DNA from: Piscinibacter gummiphilus
GTDB taxonomy: Bacteria > Pseudomonadota > Gammaproteobacteria > Burkholderiales > Burkholderiaceae_C
Assembly (NCBI RefSeq): GCF_002116905.1
Contig: NZ_CP015118.1
Span: 5,952,001-6,016,000, forward strand
Direction: 5' to 3'
DNA: 64,000 nucleotides
The position numbers and the translations under genes were made by a program. Each line of letters begins with the position of its first letter. Position 1 is the stretch's first letter. Shown here piece after piece: positions 1-9,068 of this stretch. The notes below the pieces were generated by a model. It did not search any database. It was not told the origin of the DNA and worked only from the letters and a program-made list of their open reading frames with translations.

Positions 1-987
1 GCCGTGACCCCCATCCCCGACATCTACAACTGGGACGGCAACACGCCCGAGGCACCGGTCTACGCACCGCGCGGCACGCAGAGCTTCAGCGAACGCCTCA
101 CGAGTGCCTTCGCCGCGGCACGCCTGAAGCCGACCGACGAGCTGTCGGTCATCCTCGGCGCCCGCGTCACCGACTGGCGCAACAGCGTCTCGTACGTGGA
201 CAACGCCGGCGTGATGTACGACAGTTCCTCGCGCGCCGAAAGCGGCGAGATCACGCCGTTCGCGGGCGTGACCTACGACTTCAGTCCGCACTGGTCGGCC
301 TATGCGAGCTACACCAGCATCTTCAAGCCGCAGAACAACCAGTCGGTCGACGGCAGCTACCTCGACCCGGTGCTGGGGAACACGTGGGAGACCGGCGTCA
401 AGGGCGCCTTCTTCGACAACCAGCTGAACGTGTCGGCAGCCATCTACCGCATCCAGCTCGACAACTTCGGCGTGGTGATCCCGGGCGAGTTCGTCGGTGG
501 CGACCTGAACAAGCCGGCGTACCGGGCCGAGTCGGGCACGCTGTCGCGCGGCTTCGAGCTGGAAGTGTCCGGCGCGCTGACCCCGGCGTGGCAGCTGTCC
601 GCGGCCTTCGCGCGCAACCTCGCGCAGACGCGTGAAGGCGGCCCGCTCGACACCTCCATCCCCGCCAACACCTTCAAGCTGTTCTCCACCTACAAGCTGG
701 CCTCGGTGGGCAACGGCCTGACGCTCGGCGGCGGCGTGCGCTGGCAGAGCGAGATCTACAGCGAACGCTCGATCTTCCCGGGCGGCGGCGCCGCGCCGAT
801 TCCCGTGCGCTTCACGCAGGAAGCCTATGCGGTGGTCGACCTGATGGCGCGCTACCAGATCACCCGCAACCTGGGCGCATCGGTGAACCTGAACAACGCG
901 TTCGACAAGTCGTACCACATGTCCACGTGGAACTCGTACTACGGCACGCCGCGCGAAGTGCGCGCCGCGCTCGACGTGAAGTTCTGA
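1..987 (+). CDS. TonB-dependent siderophore receptor, C-terminal part
   Basis: Outer-membrane beta-barrel that imports a ferric siderophore using TonB-ExbBD energy. Only the last 328 or so residues are present; the frame is open from base 1, so the signal peptide and plug domain lie upstream of the window. Alternating amphipathic strands and loops are visible (LSVILGARVTDW, WSAYASYTSIFKPQ, GVRWQSEIYSE), and the end, YYGTPREVRAALDVKF with terminal Phe, is the usual barrel end of FhuE/FpvA-type receptors. The ligand cannot be told. A 7-bp stem hairpin follows the stop, and the next gene converges on it with a 21-bp gap. Confidence 0.9.
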   Translation, partial: AVTPIPDIYNWDGNTPEAPVYAPRGTQSFSERLTSAFAAARLKPTDELSVILGARVTDWRNSVSYVDNAGVMYDSSSRAESGEITPFAGVTYDFSPHWSAYASYTSIFKPQNNQSVDGSYLDPVLGNTWETGVKGAFFDNQLNVSAAIYRIQLDNFGVVIPGEFVGGDLNKPAYRAESGTLSRGFELEVSGALTPAWQLSAAFARNLAQTREGGPLDTSIPANTFKLFSTYKLASVGNGLTLGGGVRWQSEIYSERSIFPGGGAAPIPVRFTQEAYAVVDLMARYQITRNLGASVNLNNAFDKSYHMSTWNSYYGTPREVRAALDVKF

Positions 988-998
988 CCGTGTCGCCC

Positions 999-1018
999 GT
1001 GCCGCCCTTCAGCGGCAC
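999..1018. terminator. Hairpin between convergent genes
   Basis: Perfect 7-bp stem GTGCCGC/GCGGCAC with a 6-base loop, right after the TonB receptor stop and overlapping the last codons of the convergent GH65-like gene. There is no T-run, so intrinsic termination is uncertain. Confidence 0.3.
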
Positions 1019-2946
1019 GGCACCGACCACGGTGCATCGGGCCCCACCTCGTGGACCTCTCCGGCGAACCACACCACCAGCGGTGGTGCGCCGGGCGACG
1101 TCCGCAGCGTGAGGCGGCGGCCCTCGAGCCGCGCGTTCACCCAGTGCCCCGCCAGCACGACCCGTACCGCGACCTCGTCGAGGGCCTCGGGCGGATGCGG
1201 GTCCAGCCGCAGCCCGTCCCGCACGGGCCACAGGCCCAGGTAGTGCCGCTGCAGCACGTCCCACACCCCGCCCATCGCACCGAACGACAGGCCGTCCTCG
1301 ACCGTCGCCGCACCGCGCAGCGGCGCATGCACGGCCCCCTCGAACGCCGCCCACGACGCGGCCCGGTCGACCGCCGCGAGGGCACCCGCCCGCGACACGC
1401 CCTCCAGCCGGCCCGGGCCTGCTGCCAGGGCCGCGTGGTGCCGCACGGTGCTCGGGTACCAGCCCGCCACGGCCACGCCGCCCAGGTGGGCGACGAGGTC
1501 GGCGGCCTCGTCGGGGCCGAGCAGGTGCAGCAGCGTCAGCGTGTCGATGCCGTCGCCCTCCGGCAGCGTCAGCACGTCCCCGGACCACACCACGGGCACG
1601 TGCCGGCTCGCCTCGTCCCACGCGGCCACCTCGGCATCGGAGAGGGCCGTGCGTTCGCGCAGCCGCATCCACGCCGCCGCGTCGAGATGCTCGCGCAGCC
1701 GCGCGGCGCACCGCAACGTCCATGCGGCCGGCAGCGACCGCGCCTGCGCATCGATCCCCAACCAGCGCCGGGCGCAGGCGACGAGCAGCTCCCCCGACGC
1801 CCCGCCGAGCAGGGCCGTGTCGCGGGTTGAAAGGTGATGCCGCCACAGACCGAACGCGGCCGCCGACCACCACGCCCGCGGCGCCTCCGCCGTGAGCCGC
1901 CGCGCGCGGTGGTGGATCACTTCGCGCGCGAGGGCCGGCAGGTGCAGGCTGTAGAACGGCAGCGCGAGCGCCTCGTCCCAGGCCTCGTGGCCCGGCTCGC
2001 GGCCCGATGCCGACCACACCGGCAGTCCCACGTCGCGCCCCACCGACCGTGGCGACACGGCCTGCAGCAGATGGAACGCGTTGAACCGCAGCGCGCGCTG
2101 CAGTGCCGCATCCGTCGTGCCGAGGAAAACCCGCTCCCACACCGATTGCCACGCCGCGCGGTGGCGTTCCAGCTCGGGCTCGAAGCCGGGCGGGGACACC
2201 GGCGCGGCGCCGTCGTCGACGGTCACCGTCATCGCGACGTCGATGCACACCGAGGCCTGCTCGGCGAGTTCGACATGGTGCTGCTGGTCGCTGCCCCCGA
2301 TCTCGTGCGACCGCCCCGCCTGGCGGCCCGGCGCGCCCGACGTGCGCAGCGTGACGTCGACCCGCCACGGCGTGCCGTCCGGCGTCCGTCGCACCCGCAC
2401 CGCGAGCCCGTCGGACGGCATCAGGTTCTCCACCTGCTCCGGCTCGCCCCCCTGCGCCCACGCGGGGTGCGCCACCGGGTGCTTGCGCAGGTCGAGCACG
2501 GACCGCACGACGATCGCGCCCGACCAGTTCAGCGGCGTCAGCTCCCAGCGCAGCTGCACGACGTGCGCGTGCGCCAGGCTCACGAAACGGGTCTCGCGCC
2601 ACCGGGTCTGGCGGCCCTCGGCGTCCTCGAGCACCGCCTCGCGTTCGGCGACGCCGTCGGCCAGGTCCAGGCGATGGGTGCGTCCGTGCTGCAGCAGCGG
2701 GCGTTCGCCGAACCATTCGGCCTCGCCATCGTGGCGCCAGCTCAGCGCGAGTCCGTTCGGCAGGTCGATGAGCCGTCCGCCGGAGAAGAAGCACACGGGG
2801 TCGGCCACGCCGTCGCGGCCGAACGAGACCTCGGGGTCGACGGCCAGCACGAACAGCACGCCGTTGCCGAGCGCGAAGGACAGCACGCGGGAGGCCCTGG
2901 CCTCCAGGTCGTCGGGATCCAGGATGACGTCGTTGGCATCGGGCAT
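1009..2946 (-). CDS. Degenerate GH65-like (kojibiose/maltose phosphorylase family) protein
   Basis: 645 residues; no signal peptide seen. The N-terminus matches the family-65 entry domain: FALGNGVLFV near residue 28, LIDLPNGLALSWRHDGE near 60, and WELTPLNWSGAIVVRSVLDLR near 140. The middle has RALRFNAFHLLQAVSP and a WDEALALPFY segment, as in the (alpha/alpha)6 barrel. The C-terminal part, VEDGLSFGAMGGVWDVLQR then a beta-rich tail, also fits. What is missing is the usual stretch with the catalytic acid (GPDEYH...NAYTN type), and the protein is about 100-150 residues shorter than active phosphorylases. It may be inactive or have another role. The start is the Met that keeps the family N-terminus intact; a 300-bp upstream extension would run antisense through the glycerate kinase gene. 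Divergent from that kinase. Confidence 0.6.
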   Translation of the reverse strand: MPDANDVILDPDDLEARASRVLSFALGNGVLFVLAVDPEVSFGRDGVADPVCFFSGGRLIDLPNGLALSWRHDGEAEWFGERPLLQHGRTHRLDLADGVAEREAVLEDAEGRQTRWRETRFVSLAHAHVVQLRWELTPLNWSGAIVVRSVLDLRKHPVAHPAWAQGGEPEQVENLMPSDGLAVRVRRTPDGTPWRVDVTLRTSGAPGRQAGRSHEIGGSDQQHHVELAEQASVCIDVAMTVTVDDGAAPVSPPGFEPELERHRAAWQSVWERVFLGTTDAALQRALRFNAFHLLQAVSPRSVGRDVGLPVWSASGREPGHEAWDEALALPFYSLHLPALAREVIHHRARRLTAEAPRAWWSAAAFGLWRHHLSTRDTALLGGASGELLVACARRWLGIDAQARSLPAAWTLRCAARLREHLDAAAWMRLRERTALSDAEVAAWDEASRHVPVVWSGDVLTLPEGDGIDTLTLLHLLGPDEAADLVAHLGGVAVAGWYPSTVRHHAALAAGPGRLEGVSRAGALAAVDRAASWAAFEGAVHAPLRGAATVEDGLSFGAMGGVWDVLQRHYLGLWPVRDGLRLDPHPPEALDEVAVRVVLAGHWVNARLEGRRLTLRTSPGAPPLVVWFAGEVHEVGPDAPWSVPCR

Positions 2947-3025
2947 GTCGTCATTCTCGGCAATCGATGTGCCCAGGACGAAAAAGGGGTGGGCAGCCGC
3001 GCCCCAACCACGGAAAATGCGGGTC

Positions 3026-4324
3026 ATGAACACCGCGCCCGCTTCCGATCCCGTCGCCTTCCTCCGCTCCCTGTACGACGCTGCGGTGTCGCGCGCCCTG
3101 CCGGCCGACGTCACCGCGCCGCACCTGCCCGCGCCGCCGAAGGGCCGCACGCTGGTGCTCGGCGCCGGCAAGGCGGGTGGCGCGATGGCGGCCGCAGTCG
3201 ATGCGCTGTGGCCGGCCGGCGCGCCGCTGTCGGGCCTCGTCGTCACGCGCTACGACCACGTGCCGCCGGCCTACCGCGCGAACCCCGGCCGCATCGAGGT
3301 CGTCGAGGCCGCCCACCCGGTGCCCGACGCCGCGGGCCGTGACGCGGCCGCGCGCATCGTCGAACTCGCGAAGGGCCTCACCGCCGACGACCTCGTGCTG
3401 TGCCTGATCTCCGGCGGCGGCTCCGCGCTGCTGTCGCTGCCGGCCGAGGGGGTCACGCTCGAGGACAAGCAAGCCATCAACAAGGCGCTGCTCAAGAGTG
3501 GCGCGGCCATCGACGAGATGAACTGCGTGCGCAAGCACCTGTCGGCCATCAAGGGCGGCCGGCTCGCCGCCCTGTGCCAGCCGGCGCGCGTGGTCACGCT
3601 GCTGATCAGCGACGTGCCGGGCGACTCGCCCGAGGTGATCGCCAGCGGCCCCACCGTGCCCGACTCCACCACGTGCGCCGACGCGCTCGCGATCCTCGAC
3701 CGCTACGGCATCGATGTGCCGGCCGCCGCGCGCGCCGGCCTCGAGTCGGGTGCGTTCGAGACGCCGAAGCCGGGCGACGCCTGCTTCGACGGCAACGTGG
3801 TCCACATGATCGCCACGCCGCAGCAGTCGCTCGAGGCCGCCGCAGCGCTCGCGCGCTCCGCCGGGCTCGACGCGCACATCCTGTCCGACGAGATCGAGGG
3901 CGAGTCCCGCGAGGTCGGCAAGGTGCACGCGGCCCTCGCCCGCGCCGTCGCACGCCGCGGCCAGCCGTTCGCGAAACCGTGCGTGGTGCTGAGCGGCGGC
4001 GAGACCACCGTCACCGTGAAGGCCAAGGGCGGCCGCGGTGGGCGCGCCACCGAGTTCCTGCTCGGCTGCGCCATCGCGCTGCAGGGCGAACCCGGCGTGT
4101 ACGTGCTGGCGGCCGACACCGACGGCATCGACGGCATCGAGGACAACGCCGGTGCCGTCGTCACGCCGGACACGCTGGCCCGCGCCGTGGCACTCGGCGT
4201 GAAGGCCGACGACCACCTCGACCGCAACGACGCCTACAACTTCTTCAAACCCCTCGGCGACCTCGTGGTGCCGGGGCCCACGTTCACGAACGTGAACGAC
4301 TTCCGGGCGTTGCTGATCCTCTGA
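3026..4324 (+). CDS. ttuD: Glycerate 2-kinase (MOFRL family; TtuD/GckA type)
   Basis: 432 residues. Phosphorylates D-glycerate to 2-phosphoglycerate with ATP, the last step of the tartronate semialdehyde branch. Family marks are LVLGAGKAGGAMA near residue 43, the ISGGGSALL nucleotide-binding loop near 129, and the C-terminal MOFRL block with GRGGRATEFLLG and DTDGIDGIEDNAGA. The length fits the family. Older annotation calls these proteins hydroxypyruvate reductase (TtuD), which is why the symbol is ambiguous. Functionally it completes the route fed by the GarL and GarR genes near 12-14 kb, but its upstream gap (2947-3025) has no copy of the operator found in front of those genes. Faces the TRAP operon across a repeat and a terminator. 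Confidence 0.88.
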   Translation: MNTAPASDPVAFLRSLYDAAVSRALPADVTAPHLPAPPKGRTLVLGAGKAGGAMAAAVDALWPAGAPLSGLVVTRYDHVPPAYRANPGRIEVVEAAHPVPDAAGRDAAARIVELAKGLTADDLVLCLISGGGSALLSLPAEGVTLEDKQAINKALLKSGAAIDEMNCVRKHLSAIKGGRLAALCQPARVVTLLISDVPGDSPEVIASGPTVPDSTTCADALAILDRYGIDVPAAARAGLESGAFETPKPGDACFDGNVVHMIATPQQSLEAAAALARSAGLDAHILSDEIEGESREVGKVHAALARAVARRGQPFAKPCVVLSGGETTVTVKAKGGRGGRATEFLLGCAIALQGEPGVYVLAADTDGIDGIEDNAGAVVTPDTLARAVALGVKADDHLDRNDAYNFFKPLGDLVVPGPTFTNVNDFRALLIL

Positions 4325-4331
4325 CCGAAAT

Positions 4332-4393
4332 GTCATCCCGGCGAAAGCCGGGACCCACCGCCCCGAGTGGCCCCCGGCTTTCGCCGGGGTGAC
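4332..4393. repeat. Palindromic dispersed repeat, copy 1
   Basis: Begins GTCATCCCGGCGAAAGCCGG and ends with the complementary arm CCGGCTTTCGCCGGGGTGAC, with about 22 bp between the arms. Near-identical units lie at 11953-12024 and 19050-19113, each a few to about 30 bp downstream of a stop codon. This is a REP-like intergenic element; it may fold as a transcript end or mRNA stabiliser. Confidence 0.8.
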
Positions 4394-4399
4394 AGGCAG

Positions 4400-4430
4400 A
4401 AAAAAAGCCCGCTCGCAGCGGGCTTTTTCC
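4400..4430. terminator. Bidirectional intrinsic terminator
   Basis: Stem AAAAAGCCCGCT/AGCGGGCTTTTT around a 3-base loop, with A-run on the left and T-run on the right, so it works for both the glycerate kinase (plus) and the TRAP operon (minus) that converge here. Confidence 0.9.
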
Positions 4431-4445
4431 ATGGGGACGAACCGA

Positions 4446-5729
4446 TCAGTGCAGGATGAGGTTCGGCAGCCACATCGAGAAGCCGGGGACATAGGTCACC
4501 AGCATCAGCGCCAGGATCAGCGCCCCGTAGAACGGCCAGATCGTGCGCATCACCGTGCCCACCGACACACCGCCGATCGCGCAGCCGATGAACTGCGTGG
4601 TGCCCACCGGCGGGGTGTTCAGGCCCAGCGCGCAGTTGATCAGCATCACGATGCCGAACTGCTCCGTGCTCATGCCGAACTGCTGGCAGATGGGCAGGAA
4701 GATCGGCGTGCAGATCAGGATCGTCGCGGCCATGTCCAGGAACGTGCCCAGCAGGAACAGGATCACGTTCACGCAGAGGAAGATCACCCAGGGCTTGTCC
4801 GACAGGTGCGACAGCGCGTTGCCGGTCATCTCCGCCACGCCGTACAGACCGATCAGGTACCCGAACATCGACGAGATGCCGATCAGCAGCAGCACGACAC
4901 CGGTCGTCTTCACGGCCTTCGCGGCCGAGCGGATGAACTGGTCGAGCGTCAGCGTGCGGTACGCGAAGACGGTCAGCAGCAGCGCCCACAGCACGGCGAC
5001 GGCGGCCGACTCGGTGGCGGTGAACGCGCCCGACAGGATGCCCGCGATGATGATCACGACGACGAAGAGGCCCGGCAGTGCCTGCGCGAACGACTTGGCG
5101 ACGATGTCCCAGCCCGGGAACTCACCCGCCGGGTAGCCGCGCTTGACGGCGACCCAGTAGGCCGCGCCGAGGTTGCACAGCGTCAGCAGGATGGCGGGGA
5201 TGATGCCCGCGAGGATCAGCGTCGAGATGCTCGCCTTGCCGCTGGCGGCCAGCGCGAAGATGATCAGGTTGTGGCTGGTCGGCATCAGCGCGCCCACGAG
5301 GGACGCGTGCGTCGTCACGTTGACCGCGTAGTCGGCGTGGTAACCCTCCTTCTTCATCTGGGGGATCAGCACCGCGCCCATCGCCGAGACGTCGGCCACC
5401 GGCGAACCGGAGACACCGCCGAACAGCGTGCAAGCCACGACGTTGCTCATGCCCAGGCCGCCGCGCACGTGGCCCATCAGGCTCTTGGCCAGCGCGATGA
5501 TGCGGTCGGCGATGCCGCCGTACATCATGATCTCGCCGGCGAAGATGAAGAACGGGATCGCCAGGAACGAGAACGGGTTCATCCCGGAGATCATCTGCTG
5601 GAAGCCCACCGCGAGCGGCAGGCCTTCGTACAGGATCGCCGCGAGCGAGGAAAGACCGATCGAGAAGGCGACCGGAACGCCCAGCAGCAGCAGCAGGGCG
5701 AACGTCACGCAGAGAATTGTCAGTGCCAT
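4446..5729 (-). CDS. dctM: TRAP transporter large permease subunit (DctM type)
   Basis: 427 residues, about 12 membrane segments. The large inner-membrane subunit of a TRAP transporter carries the substrate with sodium, fed by the periplasmic DctP. DctM-type motifs include LLLLGVPVAFSIGLSS at the start, GGVSGSPVADVSAMG near residue 105, SHNLIIFALAASGKAS near 150 and GLNTPPVGTTQFIGCAIGG near the end. It overlaps dctQ by 10 bp. The order uronate dehydrogenase, lactonase, dctP, dctQ, dctM on one strand with very short gaps argues for a hexuronate substrate; this is by context. Confidence 0.93.
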   Translation of the reverse strand: MALTILCVTFALLLLLGVPVAFSIGLSSLAAILYEGLPLAVGFQQMISGMNPFSFLAIPFFIFAGEIMMYGGIADRIIALAKSLMGHVRGGLGMSNVVACTLFGGVSGSPVADVSAMGAVLIPQMKKEGYHADYAVNVTTHASLVGALMPTSHNLIIFALAASGKASISTLILAGIIPAILLTLCNLGAAYWVAVKRGYPAGEFPGWDIVAKSFAQALPGLFVVVIIIAGILSGAFTATESAAVAVLWALLLTVFAYRTLTLDQFIRSAAKAVKTTGVVLLLIGISSMFGYLIGLYGVAEMTGNALSHLSDKPWVIFLCVNVILFLLGTFLDMAATILICTPIFLPICQQFGMSTEQFGIVMLINCALGLNTPPVGTTQFIGCAIGGVSVGTVMRTIWPFYGALILALMLVTYVPGFSMWLPNLILH

Positions 5730-6265
5730 GCCGGCTCTACCTCGGTGCCACGCACGAGCGCAACAATGTGTTCAAAGGAGAAAAGCGCGATCAGGATCCC
5801 GGCCATGACGGCAGGGATGTACCGGAACGCTTCGGAGATGCCGAGGGTGGGGAGCTTGTACTCCCACACCGACTCGGACAGGATGCCGCACTGCCACGCC
5901 ATCGTGAGGCCGAAGAGCAGCACCAGCGCGTGGATCAGGATCTCGAGCTTCAGGCGCAGCCATTCGGGCGCCAGCACCAGGAAGGACTCGAGGCCGATGT
6001 GGCCGGCGTCATGGACGCCGACGGCCACACCGAGCATCGTCACGTACAGCACGAGCAGGATCGCGCTCGTTTCGGCCCAGGTCGGCGTGTCGTTCATGAT
6101 GTACCGACCGAAGACCTGGTACAGCACCGCAATCACCAGCAGCACCATGCCGACCACGCCGATGTTCAGACACGCTTTCGCGATGAACGTGCAGGTTCGC
6201 GTAAAGAGGTTCGGCGGCGAGGACGCGGTCACAGGAGCTGCCGGGGAATGCGATGCAACGCTCAT
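5720..6265 (-). CDS. dctQ: TRAP transporter small permease subunit (DctQ type)
   Basis: 181 residues with four predicted membrane helices, the size and topology of DctQ proteins. Segments IGVVGMVLLVIAVLYQVFGR, ETSAILLVLYVTMLGVAVG, ILIHALVLLFGLTMAWQC and a last helix near residue 150 are visible. Family conserved features are a W in the second loop (TPTWAETSA) and GVHDAGHIGLESF. The start codon overlaps the dctP stop as ATGA, so the two are translationally coupled. Confidence 0.9.
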   Translation of the reverse strand: MSVASHSPAAPVTASSPPNLFTRTCTFIAKACLNIGVVGMVLLVIAVLYQVFGRYIMNDTPTWAETSAILLVLYVTMLGVAVGVHDAGHIGLESFLVLAPEWLRLKLEILIHALVLLFGLTMAWQCGILSESVWEYKLPTLGISEAFRYIPAVMAGILIALFSFEHIVALVRGTEVEPAWH

Positions 6266-7242
6266 TTCGTGGCCTGCACCCGTGCGACGAGGGCCTTCAG
6301 CTTCGGATCCTGAAGGTACTTGTCATAGACCGGCTTCATCGCGGCCTGGAACGATGCCTTGTCCACTTCCACGATCTGGGCGCCAGCGGCCTTGACAGTG
6401 GCGAGCGACTTCTCTTCACGCTCGTCCCACAGCTTGCGCATGTAGACGACGGATTCCTTGGCGGCTTCGCGGATGATCTTCTGGTCTTCCGGGCTCAGCG
6501 TGTCCCAGGTCTTCTTCGAGAAGAGCAGGATTTCCGGGGCCATCGAGTGCTCGGTCTTCGAGAAGTACTTCGCCACTTCGAAGTGACGCGACGACTCGTA
6601 GCTCGGGTAGTTGTTCTCGGCGGCGTCGATCAGGCCGGTCTTGAGCGCGGTGTAGACCTCGCCGAAGGGCATCGGCGTGGCGTTGGCGCCCATGGCTTCC
6701 AGCAGCGAGACCCACAGGTCCGACTGCTGCACGCGCACCTTCAGGCCCTTGGCGTCGGCCAGGGTCTTGATGGGCTTCTTGACCGTGTAGATCGAGCGGG
6801 CGCCGCTGTCGTACCAGGCCAGGCCGATGAAGCCCTGGGCCGCGCAGGCCTTCAGGATGTCGTCGCCGACGGCACCGTCCAGTACCTTGCGCATGTGTTC
6901 CTTGCTGTTGAACAGGAACGGCATGGTGACGACGGTGGTTTCCTGGCACACGTTGTTCATGGCCGACGAGTTCACGCGGGTCATGGCCAGCGCGCCGAGC
7001 TTGGTCTGCTCGATCGTGTCCTTCTCGATGCCGAGGGCGGACTTGGCGTACACCTTGATGCTGTGGCGGCCGTTCGTGCGCTGGGAGACCAGCTCACCCA
7101 TGTGGCGCACGGCCAGCACGGTGGGGTAGTCCTCGGGGTGGATGTCGGACGAGCGGAATTCCGTGGCCATGGCCACCGAACCGACGCAGGCCATGACGGC
7201 GGCGAGGACGCCGGTGCGCAAGCGGAGAGTGATGTTTTTCAT
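6262..7242 (-). CDS. dctP: TRAP substrate-binding protein (DctP family), probably for a hexuronate
   Basis: 326 residues with a clear signal peptide (about 1-26, ending SVAMA). The periplasmic receptor of a TRAP transporter. DctP family marks: LGIEKDTIEQTKLGALAM near residue 70, GLKVRVQQSD near 165 (the Arg that usually binds the substrate carboxylate), GANATPMPFGEVYTALKTG near 185 and AENNYPSYESSRHFEVAKYF near 208. The substrate is inferred from the neighbouring uronate dehydrogenase and lactonase genes. There is a 14-bp gap to the upstream lactonase gene. Confidence 0.93.
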   Translation of the reverse strand: MKNITLRLRTGVLAAVMACVGSVAMATEFRSSDIHPEDYPTVLAVRHMGELVSQRTNGRHSIKVYAKSALGIEKDTIEQTKLGALAMTRVNSSAMNNVCQETTVVTMPFLFNSKEHMRKVLDGAVGDDILKACAAQGFIGLAWYDSGARSIYTVKKPIKTLADAKGLKVRVQQSDLWVSLLEAMGANATPMPFGEVYTALKTGLIDAAENNYPSYESSRHFEVAKYFSKTEHSMAPEILLFSKKTWDTLSPEDQKIIREAAKESVVYMRKLWDEREEKSLATVKAAGAQIVEVDKASFQAAMKPVYDKYLQDPKLKALVARVQATK

Positions 7243-7256
7243 TCAAGGACTCCAGT

Positions 7257-8141
7257 TCAACGTGAGCGGAAAGGAACTTCAGCGATACCGCGCCCACCCG
7301 GCCGCGTGACAAACAGCGCGCCATCGAGGGCGGCATCGAAACCATCGACCGGCTTGCCGGGCCGGATCGAGGCAATGAACAGCTGGTCGAGTTCGGGGCC
7401 GCCGAACGCGCACATGGACGGCTTGGACACCGGCACGGCGATCGATCGATCGAGCTTGCCGTCGGGCGTGAAGCGGTGGACCACACCACCGTCGTTGCCG
7501 CAGATCCAGTAGCCACCGTCCTCGTCGACGGCCGCGCCGTCGGGACGGCCCTGCATCGGCTTCATGTCGACGAACACCTCGCGCGGGGCCATGTGGCCTT
7601 CGGCGTCGAGGCGGGCGCGCCAGACAGTCTGCACGTTCGGGTGCGAGTCCGAGAAGTAGACGTATCGGCGGTCGGCCGTGAAGGCCAGGCCGTTGCCGGT
7701 GATCAGGCCCTCGACGAGCGGCTCGCCGATGCCGGCGGCCGTCACGCAGTAGAGCTTGCCGGCAGGCGAGGCGAGCGACATGTCGCGCACCATGGTGCTG
7801 ACCCAGTAGCGCCCGTCGCGGTCGCAGCGGCCGTCGTTGAAGCGCATGCCGGGTTCGGCGAACGTGATGGGGAACAGCAGCTGCTCGGCCGCGTGCGGGT
7901 TGCCGGCCGGCAGGTCGATCTCGAACACACCCGTTTCCATGCCGGCCACGAGGCCGCCGCCCTCGCGCAGCACGATGCTGCCGATGCGTTCGTGCGTGGC
8001 CCAGCTCTGCACGGTGCGGGTGGCCCAGTCGAAGCGGCGGATCTGGCGGGACTCGATGTCGATCCAGTAGAGCGCCTGTTCGGCCACGGACCAGACCGGG
8101 CTTTCGCCCACCTGGTCGCGGATGTCGGAGACGGCTTGCAT
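7257..8141 (-). CDS. uxuL: SMP-30/gluconolactonase family lactonase (UxuL-like aldarolactonase)
   Basis: 294 residues, six-bladed beta-propeller of the SMP-30/LRE family. Visible metal-site residues: Glu in GESPVWS near residue 13, Asn in RFNDGRCDRDGRYW near 100, Asn in LITGNGLAFTADRR near 148 and Asp in YFSDSHPN near 165. Next to a uronate dehydrogenase, the expected reaction is opening of the galactaro- or glucarolactone made by that enzyme; COG3386 lactonases of this kind are known as UxuL. I chose the ATG 14 bp downstream of the dehydrogenase stop; an upstream in-frame start would overlap that gene by over 150 bp. Substrate is inferred. Confidence 0.85.
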   Translation of the reverse strand: MQAVSDIRDQVGESPVWSVAEQALYWIDIESRQIRRFDWATRTVQSWATHERIGSIVLREGGGLVAGMETGVFEIDLPAGNPHAAEQLLFPITFAEPGMRFNDGRCDRDGRYWVSTMVRDMSLASPAGKLYCVTAAGIGEPLVEGLITGNGLAFTADRRYVYFSDSHPNVQTVWRARLDAEGHMAPREVFVDMKPMQGRPDGAAVDEDGGYWICGNDGGVVHRFTPDGKLDRSIAVPVSKPSMCAFGGPELDQLFIASIRPGKPVDGFDAALDGALFVTRPGGRGIAEVPFRSR

Positions 8142-8155
8142 GTCGGTCACTCCGG

Positions 8156-8974
8156 TCACTCGAAGGGGCCGGTGCGGACGAACGGGCCGCCCTGGTACAG
8201 CACGGCGGGGTCGTTGAAGTCGAGCGTCTGCTGGCGGGCCTCGACCTCGGCCCGGAAGGGCTCGGAGCTGTCCTGCGGCACGTAGCCGATGTGGGCGGCC
8301 TTCGTGTTGTCCCACCACTTGGTGCGGTTGTCCGACATGCCGTAGATCACCGAGTAGCCGACGACCGGGGCGGTCAGCGAGGCGACCACGAGGCGCTCGA
8401 GGTCGTCGTAGCTCATGAACGTGGCGAGCATGCGGCGGTCGCGCGGGGCGGTGAACGACGAGCCGATGCGCAGCGCCACGGTCTCGATGCCGTAGCGGTC
8501 GAAGTAGAAGCGGGCCAGGCTTTCGCCGAAGGCCTTGCTGACACCGTAGAGGCCGTCGGGGCGCATCGGATCGTCCGCGTCGATGACCTCGTTCTGGCGG
8601 TAGAAGCCGGTCACATGGTTCGAGCTGGCGAACACCACCCGACGCACGCCCTGCTTGCGGGCGGCTTCGTACAGGTTGTACGTGCCGACGATGTTGGCTT
8701 GCAGGATGGGGTCCCAGGGGGTCTCGACCGAGACGCCGCCCAGGTGCACGACGGCGCTGACGCCCTCGAGCAGGTTCAGCACGGCGGCGCGGTCCTCGAG
8801 CGGCGTGATGGCCAGCTCTTCACCGGGGGCGGCGGTGCCCAGGTCGGCGATGTCGGAGAGGCGGAGGACATCGCAGTGCGGCTTCAGGCGCGAGCGCAGT
8901 TCGCGGCCGAGGCCACCGGCGGCGCCCGTCAGCAGCAGGCGAGGGAAGCGGATGGAGCAGGTGGTGGCAGGCAT
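8156..8974 (-). CDS. udh: Uronate dehydrogenase (NAD-dependent SDR)
   Basis: 272 residues. Oxidises D-galacturonate or D-glucuronate to the corresponding aldarolactone with NAD+, the first step of oxidative uronate breakdown. The Rossmann motif TGAAGGLGREL lies near residue 16, SSNHVTGFYR near 116 and the catalytic YGVSK near 143; the tail with DNRTKWWDNTKA near 216 is typical of bacterial Udh. First gene of a five-gene minus-strand operon (udh, lactonase, dctPQM). An operator copy lies about 75-95 bp upstream, which suggests control by the GntR protein encoded at 11182. Confidence 0.93.
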   Translation of the reverse strand: MPATTCSIRFPRLLLTGAAGGLGRELRSRLKPHCDVLRLSDIADLGTAAPGEELAITPLEDRAAVLNLLEGVSAVVHLGGVSVETPWDPILQANIVGTYNLYEAARKQGVRRVVFASSNHVTGFYRQNEVIDADDPMRPDGLYGVSKAFGESLARFYFDRYGIETVALRIGSSFTAPRDRRMLATFMSYDDLERLVVASLTAPVVGYSVIYGMSDNRTKWWDNTKAAHIGYVPQDSSEPFRAEVEARQQTLDFNDPAVLYQGGPFVRTGPFE

Positions 8975-9048
8975 GTGGATCCGGATTCAGCAGAAGACAC
9001 GGGACACAACGCAACCACGGCACTCGCCGCCTACAGCGCAAATGCCGT

Positions 9049-9068
9049 GTTGTAGGTTGTCGTACAAC
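9049..9068 (-). promoter_or_regulatory. Putative GntR operator S1 (udh operon)
   Basis: On the minus strand GTTGTACGACAACCTACAAC. The first 13 bases form a GTTGT-N3-ACAAC palindrome shared with sites S2, S3 and S4; the extension CKACAAC is shared with S2 and S4. The site lies 75-94 bp upstream of the udh start. Confidence 0.72.
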
